This document shows, piece after piece, positions 57,951-64,000 of a stretch of DNA of 64,000 nucleotides; position 1 is the first letter of the stretch; the number at the start of each line of letters is the position of its first letter. A program made the translations under genes and the position numbers. The notes below the pieces were generated by a model. The model was not told the origin of the DNA. It ran no database searches and worked only from the letters and a program-made list of their open reading frames with translations. The stretch is from Coriobacteriaceae bacterium EMTCatB1 (GTDB lineage: Bacteria; Actinomycetota; Coriobacteriia; Anaerosomatales; Anaerosomataceae): contig BDLO01000001.1 in the NCBI GenBank assembly GCA_001950395.1, forward strand, positions 1,339,979 to 1,403,978. The letters run 5' to 3'.

Positions 57951-58309
57951 CGGGAGTCCTCCCACTTCGCGGCGACGACCTCCCAGCCCTCGCCAGCAGC
58001 GAGCCGCCGCGCGGCCTCCGGAGCGTCGCAGCCCCACGCTCGCATGCAGACGAGCACCACGTGCCCCGCGCCGTGGGGGAGCAGCCCGCGCGTCACGCAC
58101 TCGGCGACGATCGCCTGCGCCGTCACGGAGTCCACGCCCATCCGCATGAGCACGCTCCGCTCGATCGAGGGAGAGGTGTGCGTGCGGGCCAGCTCTACGA
58201 GCGGCGCGACGACCTCGCGCGCGAGGCGCCAGAAGCGCTCCTCGAGCTCCGCGTCGCTTAGACCTGCAAGATGAGCGCGCGCCTCGCGGTAGGTGTCGGG
58301 ACGGACCAT
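57947..58309 (-). CDS. oraS: D-ornithine 4,5-aminomutase small subunit OraS
   Basis: The 120-residue protein matches OraS: RPDTYREARAHLAGLSDAEL at the start, then SPSIERSVLMRMGVDSVTAQ, GLLPHGAGHVVL and the end RLAAGEGWEVVAAKW. It pairs with OraE to form the heterotetramer-type aminomutase. GGGAGG precedes the ATG and the stop overlaps the oraE start, so the subunits are made in step. No cobalamin riboswitch was recognised in the 231 bases upstream, which are shared with the divergent radical SAM gene. Confidence 0.94.
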   Translation of the reverse strand: MVRPDTYREARAHLAGLSDAELEERFWRLAREVVAPLVELARTHTSPSIERSVLMRMGVDSVTAQAIVAECVTRGLLPHGAGHVVLVCMRAWGCDAPEAARRLAAGEGWEVVAAKWEDSR

Positions 58310-58494
58310 CGGGGCCTCCCTTCATGCGGTTCTCACCCGCCGGGCTGCCCGTGCGTATGCACGCGCAGCGGCTGCTGATGCAATCATACCCTGACGAGCG
58401 ACGGCGAACAGCGCGGACTGCCTTCGCAGAACGCTCGCCGCCGCCTGGCTGCCCTCGTCGGCTTCGCAGCCCGGCCGTTACCCACCCCGCGTGC

Positions 58495-58500
58495 TAGAAT
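58495..58500 (+). promoter_or_regulatory. Possible -10 element of the B12-radical SAM gene
   Basis: TAGAAT lies 41 bases before the ATG at 58541. It is the only AT-rich hexamer of this kind in an otherwise GC-rich gap. No good -35 is visible. The rest of the 231-base divergent gap contains only a short palindrome (GTGCGTATGCAC). Confidence 0.4.
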
Positions 58501-58540
58501 CCGCTTGTGAGCTGATTCTCTCTTCCCGGAGGTCGACCGG

Positions 58541-60013
58541 ATGAGCAAGGCCCTGTTCGTCGTCCCCCCGTACACCTGCTGGGGCGTCCAAGTCATCGGC
58601 AAGTGGCCGCCGCTGCAGCTCGCGTACGTCGCCGCATCCGCGGAGAAAGCCGGCTACGAAGCCCGCATATTCGACGCCATGAACATCGACCGCTCGTTCG
58701 AGGACATCCGTGCCGAGATCGAGCGGTTCCGGCCCGATGCCGTGATGGCGTTCGACTACCTCCCCGTGACCGGCGCCATCAGCACGGCGACGGTTCCAGC
58801 AGCGCTGAAGGCGCTTTCGATTGCGAAAGAGGTGGATCCCGCGATACGCACGATGATCGGCGGGCCGCTGCCCACCTTCTTGTATGCCGATATCCTCACG
58901 GACCCGGAGAACCACGTCGACTTCGTGTTGCGAGGCGAGCTCGAAGAGACCGCTGAGGAGCTCTTCCGCGTGCTGGACGAGGGCGGACAGGTCGACAACG
59001 TGCGAGGCATCGCGTTCCTCCGAGACGGCGAGGTGGCGGCGACTCCCTTGCGGCCACACATCCAGGACCTCGACCCAGTGAAGCCGGCGTGGCACCTGCT
59101 CGAATGGGACGCCTACCACTACAAGATCGAGCCCTTCGGACGCTTGGCCTCGATCCTGACCTCACGCGGCTGCATGATGGGCTGCTCTTTCTGCAGCCAT
59201 CGCCAGTTCTGGCGCGGGGACTGGCGCGCTCGCAGCCCGGAAGCCACCATCGAGGAAATCCGCGAGCTGGTGTACGAGTACGGGGTCGAGTTCGTGACGA
59301 TCATCGACCCGTACCCGACCTGCGATCGCGAGCGCTGGGAGCGCATCCTCGACATGCTCATCGCCGAGGCCATGCCAGTCAAGTTCCTGATGGAGACCCG
59401 GGTGGAGGACATCATCCGGGACGCGGACATCCTTCACAAGTACCGCGACGCGGGCATGGTCCACCTCTACTTGGGCCTCGAGGCGAGCACCGACGACATG
59501 CTCGCGAGCTTCAACAAAGGCACCACCATCGACATGAACAAGCGCGCGTTGGACCTGGCGCGCGAGAACGACCTCATCACCGAGGCGTCGTTCATGATCG
59601 GCGCCCCGACGGAGACGTGGGAGTCGATCGAGAAGACGATACGGATGGCGATCGAGCTCAACCCGGACATCGCGGTGTTCCCGCTCATAACGCCGATGCC
59701 GTTCACGCCCATCCACGAGGAGTACAAGGACCGCATCCGCGTGACCGACTGGTCGCAGTACAACCTCGCGACACCGATCGTGGAGCCGTACGCGATGACC
59801 ATGGAGGAGATGAACGAGGCCCACGCGCGCTGCTACATGGAGTTCTACCGGCACAAGGCCAAAGAGGTGCTCGCGCTGCCCGACTGCTTCAAGCGCCGGT
59901 ACATGCTGAGCGCGTTCAAGGTGATGATGGAGGGCTTCCGGGAGCAGTTCGAGGCGCTGGGCATCTCGACGCCCATGCTGCCTGAGGGCATGATCGACGC
60001 GCACAAGGCGTAA
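58541..60013 (+). CDS. B12-binding-domain radical SAM protein (BchE-like)
   Basis: The 490-residue protein has an N-terminal cobalamin-binding-type Rossmann domain (MSKALFVVPPYTCWG, then PPLQLAYVAASAEKAGYEAR, IGGPLPTF, DFVLRGELEET) followed by a radical SAM core with CMMGCSFC (residues 210-217), then FVTIIDPYPTCDRERWERIL and GLEASTDDMLASFNKGTT. Such proteins are methylases or cyclases on unactivated carbons, similar in layout to BchE and lipid or hopanoid methylases. The substrate is unknown. GGAGG precedes the ATG. It diverges from oraS-oraE; both use B12. Confidence 0.88.
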   Translation: MSKALFVVPPYTCWGVQVIGKWPPLQLAYVAASAEKAGYEARIFDAMNIDRSFEDIRAEIERFRPDAVMAFDYLPVTGAISTATVPAALKALSIAKEVDPAIRTMIGGPLPTFLYADILTDPENHVDFVLRGELEETAEELFRVLDEGGQVDNVRGIAFLRDGEVAATPLRPHIQDLDPVKPAWHLLEWDAYHYKIEPFGRLASILTSRGCMMGCSFCSHRQFWRGDWRARSPEATIEEIRELVYEYGVEFVTIIDPYPTCDRERWERILDMLIAEAMPVKFLMETRVEDIIRDADILHKYRDAGMVHLYLGLEASTDDMLASFNKGTTIDMNKRALDLARENDLITEASFMIGAPTETWESIEKTIRMAIELNPDIAVFPLITPMPFTPIHEEYKDRIRVTDWSQYNLATPIVEPYAMTMEEMNEAHARCYMEFYRHKAKEVLALPDCFKRRYMLSAFKVMMEGFREQFEALGISTPMLPEGMIDAHKA

Positions 60014-60067
60014 CGGCTCGAACCGAGGCGCCCGATGCGCAACCGCGCCGCACGCGACCTCGCGCCG

Positions 60068-60313
60068 TCACCGACCCCCGACCACGCGCTTGGCCGCCTC
60101 TACGATCGCCTGCGTATCGATGCCTGCTGAGCACGCGAGCTCGCGTCCGACCAGCACGAACGGCGGCTCAGCGCTCCGCTGGATCATCGCGTCGAGCGCC
60201 GCGTGACGGTCGTCGTCCGCCAGCTCGAACAAGCTCTTCTCTTCGACGGCCGCTACGATGCCTTCAGACTCGAGCCGTGCTTGGATGACGCGGGCACGCC
60301 ACGCCCCCGGCAT
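60068..60313 (-). CDS. Small redox-like protein of the arsenic cluster
   Basis: The 81-residue protein has an N-terminal helix-strand unit (WRARVIQARLESEGIVAAVE) like DUF2007-type proteins and a C-terminal part (PPFVLVGRELACSAGIDTQA, IVEAAKRVV) like the second half of a thioredoxin or glutaredoxin fold with one cysteine. No CxxC is present. It starts three bases after the second stop of the DUF2703 frame, if that frame is read through, and lacks its own ribosome site, which fits tight coupling. Function unknown. Confidence 0.6.
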   Translation of the reverse strand: MPGAWRARVIQARLESEGIVAAVEEKSLFELADDDRHAALDAMIQRSAEPPFVLVGRELACSAGIDTQAIVEAAKRVVGGR

Positions 60314-60316
60314 GTC

Positions 60317-60385
60317 TCAAGTCGAGCCGTCGGGCACCTCCGGGATGACCTCCGAACCGGGGTCGCACAGGAGCGCGCCGCCTCA
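60317..60385 (-). other. Read-through extension of the DUF2703 gene from a TGA (possible selenocysteine) codon
   Basis: At 60385-60383 the DUF2703 frame meets TGA in the context TGC GGT TGA GGC, coding Cys-Gly-(TGA)-Gly. Read through, it continues GGALLCDPGSEVIPEVPDGS plus Thr to a second TGA at 60319-60317, three bases before the next gene. The extension looks like real protein and contains another Cys. A Cys-Gly-Sec motif is a common redox centre. A SECIS-like hairpin follows at the right distance. Confidence 0.55.
60347..60364 (-). promoter_or_regulatory. SECIS-like hairpin downstream of the TGA
   Basis: On the minus strand, GACCCCG and CGG-A-GGTC pair as a seven-base-pair stem with one bulged A and the apical loop GTT. 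The loop G lies 26 bases after the TGA. Bacterial SECIS elements are short hairpins just after the UGA, with G and U in the apical loop at roughly 16-37 bases. This one meets those points; the bulged base differs from the usual U. Confidence 0.5.
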
Positions 60386-60844
60386 ACCGCACTCTGGGGT
60401 CGTCACGATGAGCACGCGCAGCGCGCTCGGCGACGCAGGCTCAGGAATCGCGGCTGCCTGACGGATTGCACGGGCGATCGCCTCGGCGTCGAGCGCATCG
60501 ACTGGCTCGCCGCCCACCTCGTAGGTCCTGCAGCACGCTGGCTCACCGACGATCTCGGAGCAGGTGGGGCACTCGCTGACTCCGACTGTCACCTCGCCCG
60601 CGAGCCACTCCTCCACCGGCCTCCCGTCAACGAGCACGCTGTTCGACTCGTCGATGCGCTCAGGCGGCAGCGGACGCTCGACGAGCCGCACACTCATGCC
60701 TGCTCCCGCCAGCTCGCCTTCGAGCGAACGCACGGCGCGGATCGCGGCGTTCCACGCATCGCCACACCGCTCGCACGTCGTGCCGTCGACCACCAACCGC
60801 TTGACCTCGACCAAAATCTCTCTGTCCGGCGAGCAGCAGCCCAT
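60383..60844 (-). CDS. DUF2703 protein, probable selenoprotein
   Basis: This is a 153-residue DUF2703-type protein: VEVKRLVVDGTTCERCGDAW, then MSVRLVERPLPPERIDESNS, a VLVDGRP strand and CPTCSEIVGEPACCRTYEV with many cysteines, typical of proteins found beside arsenic and mercury resistance genes. The standard frame ends after VLIVTTPECG at a TGA that I suspect encodes selenocysteine (see the extension entry). The ATG at 60844 has GGAG at five bases; an ATG at 60859, directly after the ccdA stop, is possible. It lies between the CcdA-like gene and the small redox gene. Metal or metalloid thiol chemistry is likely, but the reaction is unknown. Confidence 0.8.
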   Translation of the reverse strand: MGCCSPDREILVEVKRLVVDGTTCERCGDAWNAAIRAVRSLEGELAGAGMSVRLVERPLPPERIDESNSVLVDGRPVEEWLAGEVTVGVSECPTCSEIVGEPACCRTYEVGGEPVDALDAEAIARAIRQAAAIPEPASPSALRVLIVTTPECG

Positions 60845-60859
60845 GACCTCTCCGTCCAT

Positions 60860-61459
60860 TCACGCGATGTACACCAGGTGTGCCGCAGCAAACAGCAAGC
60901 CGACGCCGCCCACTTTGGCAAGCGCGTCTGCGCCGCGCCCGAGCCGCCTCATCACCGCCATCGAGCCGGACGCCACGCCCAGCAGGACCAACGGCACGCC
61001 CTTCCCGAGCCCATAGACGAAGAGCAGCGCGCCGCCGCGAACGGCGTCACGCCCCGCCGCAGCGATCGTCGCGATGGCGGCCAGGATCGGCGTGGAGCAG
61101 GGCGACGCTACCAGCCCGAACAGCATACCGAACAGGAACGAGCCCGCAAGCCCGCGCCGTTCGGGCCGGCGCACCGGCAGAAGCGCGTTCAACCGGTCGA
61201 TGGGAAGCTGAACGATCCCCAGCATGTGCAAACCAAGCGCGAGGCACACCGCCGCCGCCGCGAAGTACGCCCACCGCCCGATGACGATCGCCCGGCCGAC
61301 CGCGCCAGCGGCCACGCCGATCGCCGAGAACACGGCGGGCACCATCGGCAGGATGCACGGCCCGAACCCGGCCACGAGACCTCCGAGGAACGCCACCGCG
61401 AAAGCCGCCGGCCCTGCGACCACGCCCGCAGCCAGCTTGTCTGCGAGCGCCTCCATCAT
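60860..61459 (-). CDS. ccdA: CcdA/DsbD-like transmembrane thiol-electron carrier
   Basis: The 199-residue protein has six hydrophobic helices and two conserved proline-flanked cysteines, GFGPCILPMVP (helix 1) and ASPCSTPIL (helix 4), which pass electrons from cytoplasmic thioredoxin across the membrane. This is the standard CcdA arrangement. Here it serves a cluster of small thioredoxin-like and metalloid genes rather than cytochrome c maturation. The ATG at 61459 overlaps the final TGA of the broken thioredoxin frame, so the two were once coupled. Confidence 0.88.
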   Translation of the reverse strand: MMEALADKLAAGVVAGPAAFAVAFLGGLVAGFGPCILPMVPAVFSAIGVAAGAVGRAIVIGRWAYFAAAAVCLALGLHMLGIVQLPIDRLNALLPVRRPERRGLAGSFLFGMLFGLVASPCSTPILAAIATIAAAGRDAVRGGALLFVYGLGKGVPLVLLGVASGSMAVMRRLGRGADALAKVGGVGLLFAAAHLVYIA

Positions 61460-61718
61460 CTCGCCTTCGATATCAGCGCGTCGAGTTTCGCACGCATCTC
61501 GCTCTCGGTCATCGTTCCCGTGTAGGCCTCGACCACGGACGTCGCCCCAGGCGACAGGAAGAACGACGTGGGGATGTGACGCACGGCTGGCACGTCAGCG
61601 AGTGAAAGAGCACGAATATCGGCTTGCCCGACGCGATCGTCGTCTTCGCCGCGCCGGAACCGGTCGCACGCGTCTGTCCTGTTGCGCCGCTATCCGTGTC
61701 AGAGCTCTTCGCGCTCAC
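61456..61718 (-). pseudogene. Thioredoxin-like gene broken by an internal deletion
   Basis: From the GTG at 61718 the frame reads a linker and then GKPIFVLFHSLTCQPC, the first strand and CxxC of a thioredoxin-like protein. It then runs out of frame and stops at 61509. In another frame the same DNA reads ADVPAVRHIPTSFFLSPGAT, then VVEAYTGTMTESEMRAKLDA, the cis-Pro strand and last helix of the same fold, ending at the TGA overlapping the ccdA start. The middle 30-40 residues are missing. A deletion at the joint (around 61573-61590) has removed them and shifted the frame. Both ends overlap intact neighbours. Confidence 0.78.
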
Positions 61719-61957
61719 GGCTGTGCCGCTGAGAGGATCTTCACGACGTCGTCCACGGACGGGACGCGCCCCGCGAGCTTCACCTGCTCGTCGACCACGA
61801 GGGCCGGCGTCGTCATGATGCCGTACGACATGATGTCCGCAAAGTCGGTGACCTTCTCGACCTCCGCGTCGATGCCGAGCCGAGCCACCGCCTCACGCGC
61901 GACGGCCTCGAGCCGCTGGCAGTTCGCACAACCCGATCCGAGCACCTTGATGACCAT
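61715..61957 (-). CDS. Small thioredoxin family protein (TM0996/MTH895 type)
   Basis: The 80-residue protein carries the redox pair in VIKVLGSGCANCQRLEAVAR and the cis-Pro motif MTTPALVVDEQVKLAGRVPS, as in the minimal TM0996/MTH895 thioredoxins often next to YraQ-type permeases in arsenic clusters. GAGGAG precedes the ATG. Its stop overlaps the start of the broken thioredoxin (GTGA), and it lies 15 bases after the permease gene, so the genes form one operon. Confidence 0.93.
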   Translation of the reverse strand: MVIKVLGSGCANCQRLEAVAREAVARLGIDAEVEKVTDFADIMSYGIMTTPALVVDEQVKLAGRVPSVDDVVKILSAAQP

Positions 61958-61972
61958 ACTTGCTCCTCTCCT

Positions 61973-62950
61973 CTACCGGCCGAGCGCCGGTATCGCCCAG
62001 TTGAACAGGTATCCCGTCGCGGTGATGGTGACGAATCCCACCGCCGCGTAGATGGCGATGAGTTTCGGCTTCATGACCTTGCGCAGGATGATGGACTCGG
62101 GCAGCGAGAGCGCGGTGACCGCCATCATGAAGGCGAGCACGGTGCCCATCGCCACGCCCTTCTCGGTGAGCACGCTCACCAGGGGAATCACACCGGCGGC
62201 GTTGCTGTAAAGCGGGATGCCCATGAGAACTGCGACCGGCACCGCGAACGGGTTGGTGGGACCGGCGATGTGCGCGAGCGCATCGGCCGGGATGTATCCG
62301 TGCATGAACCCGCCGATCGCGATGCCGACCACGATGTACGGCCACACCTTCTTCACGATGTCGCCGACGTACCCGCGCGCGTACGACAGCCGCTCGGGCC
62401 ACGTCATCGTCGGGACCTCGGCCTCTCCCATGCGGATCTGCCGAACGTAGTCCTCGATCTGGTCTTCCAAACCCAGCCGCCCCATGACGATGCCGCCGAC
62501 GATCGCCACCGTCAGGCCGGAGACGAGGTACAGCGCGGCGATCTCCCAGCCGAACATGCCGAAGAGCAAGATGAGCGCGACCTCGTTCACCATCGGGCTC
62601 GCTATGAGGAACGAGAACGTCACGCCGAGCGGCACGCCTGATTCCACGAACCCGATGAAGAGCGGCACCGCCGAGCACGAGCAGAACGGTGTGACGACGC
62701 CTAAGAGCGCCGCGAGCACATTGCCGACGTATTCGCGCGAGTGAGAAAGGTACTTGCGCGTCTTCTCGGGCGGGAAGAACGACCGGACTATCGCGACGAG
62801 GAAGACGATGACGGACAACAAGATGAGAATCTTCGGTACGTCGTAGAGGAAGAATGCGAGCGCGGAGCCCAGGCGGCTGTCGGCCGTGAGCCCGATGAGA
62901 TCGAACGTGATCCAGTCGGCGAGCCACTGCAGAGGAGCGAAGACGTCCAT
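61973..62950 (-). CDS. YraQ/UPF0718-family permease
   Basis: The 325-residue membrane protein has about eight helices with the family signatures VTPFCSCSAVPLFIGFVESG (containing a CSC site), VTFSFLIASPMVNEVAL and GIPLYSNAAGVIPLVSVLTE. UPF0718 permeases in arsenic operons are considered exporters of (organo)arsenicals (the ArsP type). The CSC cysteines fit thiol-metalloid binding. AAAGGGAAGG precedes the ATG. It follows the ArsR gene on the same strand and leads the thioredoxin/CcdA/DUF2703 operon. Confidence 0.9.
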   Translation of the reverse strand: MDVFAPLQWLADWITFDLIGLTADSRLGSALAFFLYDVPKILILLSVIVFLVAIVRSFFPPEKTRKYLSHSREYVGNVLAALLGVVTPFCSCSAVPLFIGFVESGVPLGVTFSFLIASPMVNEVALILLFGMFGWEIAALYLVSGLTVAIVGGIVMGRLGLEDQIEDYVRQIRMGEAEVPTMTWPERLSYARGYVGDIVKKVWPYIVVGIAIGGFMHGYIPADALAHIAGPTNPFAVPVAVLMGIPLYSNAAGVIPLVSVLTEKGVAMGTVLAFMMAVTALSLPESIILRKVMKPKLIAIYAAVGFVTITATGYLFNWAIPALGR

Positions 62951-62985
62951 GCCTTCCCTTTCGTGTGGTCGAGAGCAGGGCGGGT

Positions 62986-63303
62986 CTACAACTCAGCGAT
63001 GGCGCGAGCGATTTCTCGCAACCGATCCCGGTCGAGCGAGTAGTACACCCACGTCCCTTCCTTTCGAGCGCGGACCAGACCCGCTTCGCGCAAGAGCGCC
63101 ATGTGATGCGAGATGGTCGACGGCGCAAGCCCGAGTCGCTCGGAGATCTTGCACGCGCAGACCTCGCCGATTCCGCAACACGTCTTCCCGGACTCGTCAG
63201 ACCGCGCAGAGAGCGCACGCACGATCTCGCGCCGCTGGGCGGACGCGAGCGCCTTGAGACCGGCGTCGAGCTCGGTCTCGGTGATAGAGCGCATGGTGAC
63301 CAT
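62986..63303 (-). CDS. arsR: ArsR-family metalloregulator with CCG/CAC cysteines
   Basis: The 105-residue protein has the ArsR winged helix (ETELDAGLKALASAQRREIV, then KISERLGLAPSTISHHMALL, wing EGTWVYYSLD). The insert GKTCCGIGEVCACKISE carries four cysteines, likely arsenite or metal ligands, close to the recognition helix. AAAGGAG lies seven bases before the ATG at 63303; longer upstream starts are not credible. It sits at the head of the permease operon, 35 bases from the permease, and diverges from the second ArsR gene. A palindrome at 63323-63338 is its probable operator. Confidence 0.92.
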   Translation of the reverse strand: MVTMRSITETELDAGLKALASAQRREIVRALSARSDESGKTCCGIGEVCACKISERLGLAPSTISHHMALLREAGLVRARKEGTWVYYSLDRDRLREIARAIAEL

Positions 63304-63322
63304 GGGTGTCTCCTTTAGTTCG

Positions 63323-63338
63323 ATACTTGTCGAAGTAT
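63323..63338. promoter_or_regulatory. ArsR operator palindrome, permease side
   Basis: ATACTT-GTCG-AAGTAT is a perfect inverted repeat 20 bases before the ArsR start at 63303, in an AT-rich patch. This is the place and type of an ArsR-family operator, so the permease operon is probably released from repression by arsenite or antimonite. Confidence 0.65.
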
Positions 63339-63380
63339 ATGTGGCCGAAAGGCTTCGCGCAAGCCCGAATCTCCGGAGTC

Positions 63381-63409
63381 TTGACCCGCGGGCGCGCACA
63401 ACGTATCGT
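63381..63409 (+). promoter_or_regulatory. Promoter of the second ArsR/ACR3 operon
   Basis: TTGACC (63381-63386) and TATCGT (63404-63409) are spaced by exactly 17 bases and lie 37 bases before the GTG at 63446. The palindrome at 63412-63427 overlaps the expected start of transcription, as repressor sites do. Confidence 0.6.
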
Positions 63410-63411
63410 CT

Positions 63412-63427
63412 ATCGGCGATTGCCGAT
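63412..63427. promoter_or_regulatory. ArsR operator palindrome, ACR3 side
   Basis: ATCGGC-GATT-GCCGAT is a perfect 6-bp inverted repeat with a four-base centre, placed at the start of transcription of the second arsR gene. Its sequence differs from the palindrome at 63323, so the two ArsR proteins probably recognise different sites. Confidence 0.6.
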
Positions 63428-63445
63428 TGAGCCGTGGAGGCCGAC

Positions 63446-63763
63446 GTGGACGCCGACCGCATCGCTGAGATCGCCAGAGCGCTTTCGCATCCAGCTCGCG
63501 TGCGCATCGTGCGACTGCTCGCTTCTCAGCCCGAGTGTGCGGGCAGGGAGGTCTTCGCGAGCCTCCCGCTCGCCCAGTCGACGGTCTCTCAGCACCTCGC
63601 TGCGCTCAAGCAGGCCGGAGTCGTCTCGGATCATGCTGTCGGGACTTCGCGCGTCTACTGCTTGAATGCCGATGCCCTCGTCGAGCTCGCACGAAACCTC
63701 GAAGGCCTGGCCGACTTGGCCGCCTCGTGCACAGCACCTGCAGCGCCGACCGTGGAAGGATGA
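63446..63763 (+). CDS. arsR: Second ArsR-family regulator
   Basis: The 105-residue winged-helix protein reads [20 protein letters not shown], then [40 protein letters not shown] and wing GTSRVYCLN. It has single cysteines (PECAG, RVYCLN, ASCTAP) instead of the classical ELCVCDL metal site, so its ligand site differs from the first ArsR. The GTG at 63446 has GGAGG five bases before it and is preferred to a GTG four codons earlier. It is followed two bases later by the ACR3 gene and would repress it. Confidence 0.9.
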   Translation: MDADRIAEIARALSHPARVRIVRLLASQPECAGREVFASLPLAQSTVSQHLAALKQAGVVSDHAVGTSRVYCLNADALVELARNLEGLADLAASCTAPAAPTVEG

Positions 63764-63765
63764 CC

Positions 63766-64000
63766 ATGCCTGCAACCAGCAAGAAGCTCTCGTTCCTGGA
63801 TCGCTACCTCACGCTGTGGATCTTCCTCGCGATGGCGGCCGGCGTCGCGCTCGGCGCGCTGGCGCCGTCGATGCCGAAGTTCATCGACGCGCTGTCCGTC
63901 GGCACGACCAACATCCCGATCGCCATCGGGCTGATCTTGATGATGTATCCCCCGCTCGCGAAGGTGAAGTACGAGGAGCTGCCAGACGTCTTCCGCAATA
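63766..64000 (+). CDS. ACR3-type arsenite efflux pump, N-terminal part (cut by window end)
   Basis: The 78 visible residues begin [20 protein letters not shown] and include two membrane helices ([14 protein letters not shown] and [20 protein letters not shown]) with the ACR3 signature [22 protein letters not shown]3 exports arsenite using the proton gradient. GGAAGGA precedes the ATG, two bases after the arsR stop. The rest lies beyond the window. Confidence 0.92.
   Translation, partial: MPATSKKLSFLDRYLTLWIFLAMAAGVALGALAPSMPKFIDALSVGTTNIPIAIGLILMMYPPLAKVKYEELPDVFRN

Noticed and set aside
58310-58540. Cobalamin riboswitch before the B12-dependent genes
   Set aside because: No B12-box-like conserved sequence was seen in the divergent gap; only a short palindrome and a possible -10 were found.

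Overview
The window is a GC-rich chromosomal segment with tightly packed genes and frequent ATGA/GTGA stop-start overlaps. The best fit is an anaerobic actinobacterium of the Coriobacteriia type. The clues are three exported proteins carrying cell-wall-binding type 2 (CWB2) repeats, oxygen-independent radical SAM enzymes, and a clostridial-style B12-dependent D-ornithine aminomutase. This assignment is inference; no rRNA or tRNA gene was recognised. No gene-free stretch exceeds about 280 bases.

Layout. 0.07-2.7 kb: an RHS toxin-tip remnant with a small membrane partner, then rtcB. 2.8-13.2 kb: macro-domain protein, SPASM radical SAM, flavin reductase-like protein, secreted nuclease, an alpha-toroid/winged-helix fusion, LysR regulator, histidine kinase, msrB and a TIGR00300 ornithine cyclodeaminase-type enzyme. 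13.3-30.2 kb: lipoproteins, CWB2 surface proteins (one a giant multicopper oxidase), purD with a HemN/HemW-like gene, purA, and a coiled-coil NYN nuclease. 30.2-43.4 kb: a defence island bounded by a 98-bp direct repeat (97/98 identical). It carries a SNF2/DUF3883 helicase, a DUF262-HNH protein, a DUF1156 methylase and a DUF499 ATPase, which together form a helicase-methylase-ATPase (Hma-like) set. An MqsR-MqsA-SecB-like toxin-antitoxin-chaperone module sits inside it. 43.4-50 kb: PLP desulfhydrase, small membrane proteins, a Cas4-like/DUF2779 protein and another CWB2 protein. 50-58.3 kb: ornithine racemase, a GlmL/MutL-type reactivator, pabB, a dynamin-like GTPase, and oraE-oraS. 58.5-60 kb: a B12-binding radical SAM protein. 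60-64 kb: an arsenic/redox cluster with two ArsR regulators, an ACR3 pump (cut by the window end), a YraQ-type permease, a small thioredoxin, a broken thioredoxin, a CcdA-like protein and a DUF2703 protein.

How the parts fit. Orr makes D-ornithine, OraSE migrates its amino group, and the GlmL-type protein probably keeps the B12 enzyme active. The second ornithine enzyme at 11.9 kb adds to this theme. The arsenic genes look metalloid-inducible through two different palindromic operators. The defence island is one methylase/helicase/ATPase operon interrupted by a self-regulated toxin module.

Most unusual points: the 98-bp repeats that define the defence island exactly; a probable selenocysteine codon (CGU motif plus SECIS-like hairpin) in the DUF2703 gene; an in-frame TGA exactly between the signal peptide and mature part of the surface multicopper oxidase; an internally deleted thioredoxin; and a leader-peptide/hairpin arrangement ahead of the dynamin-like GTPase.
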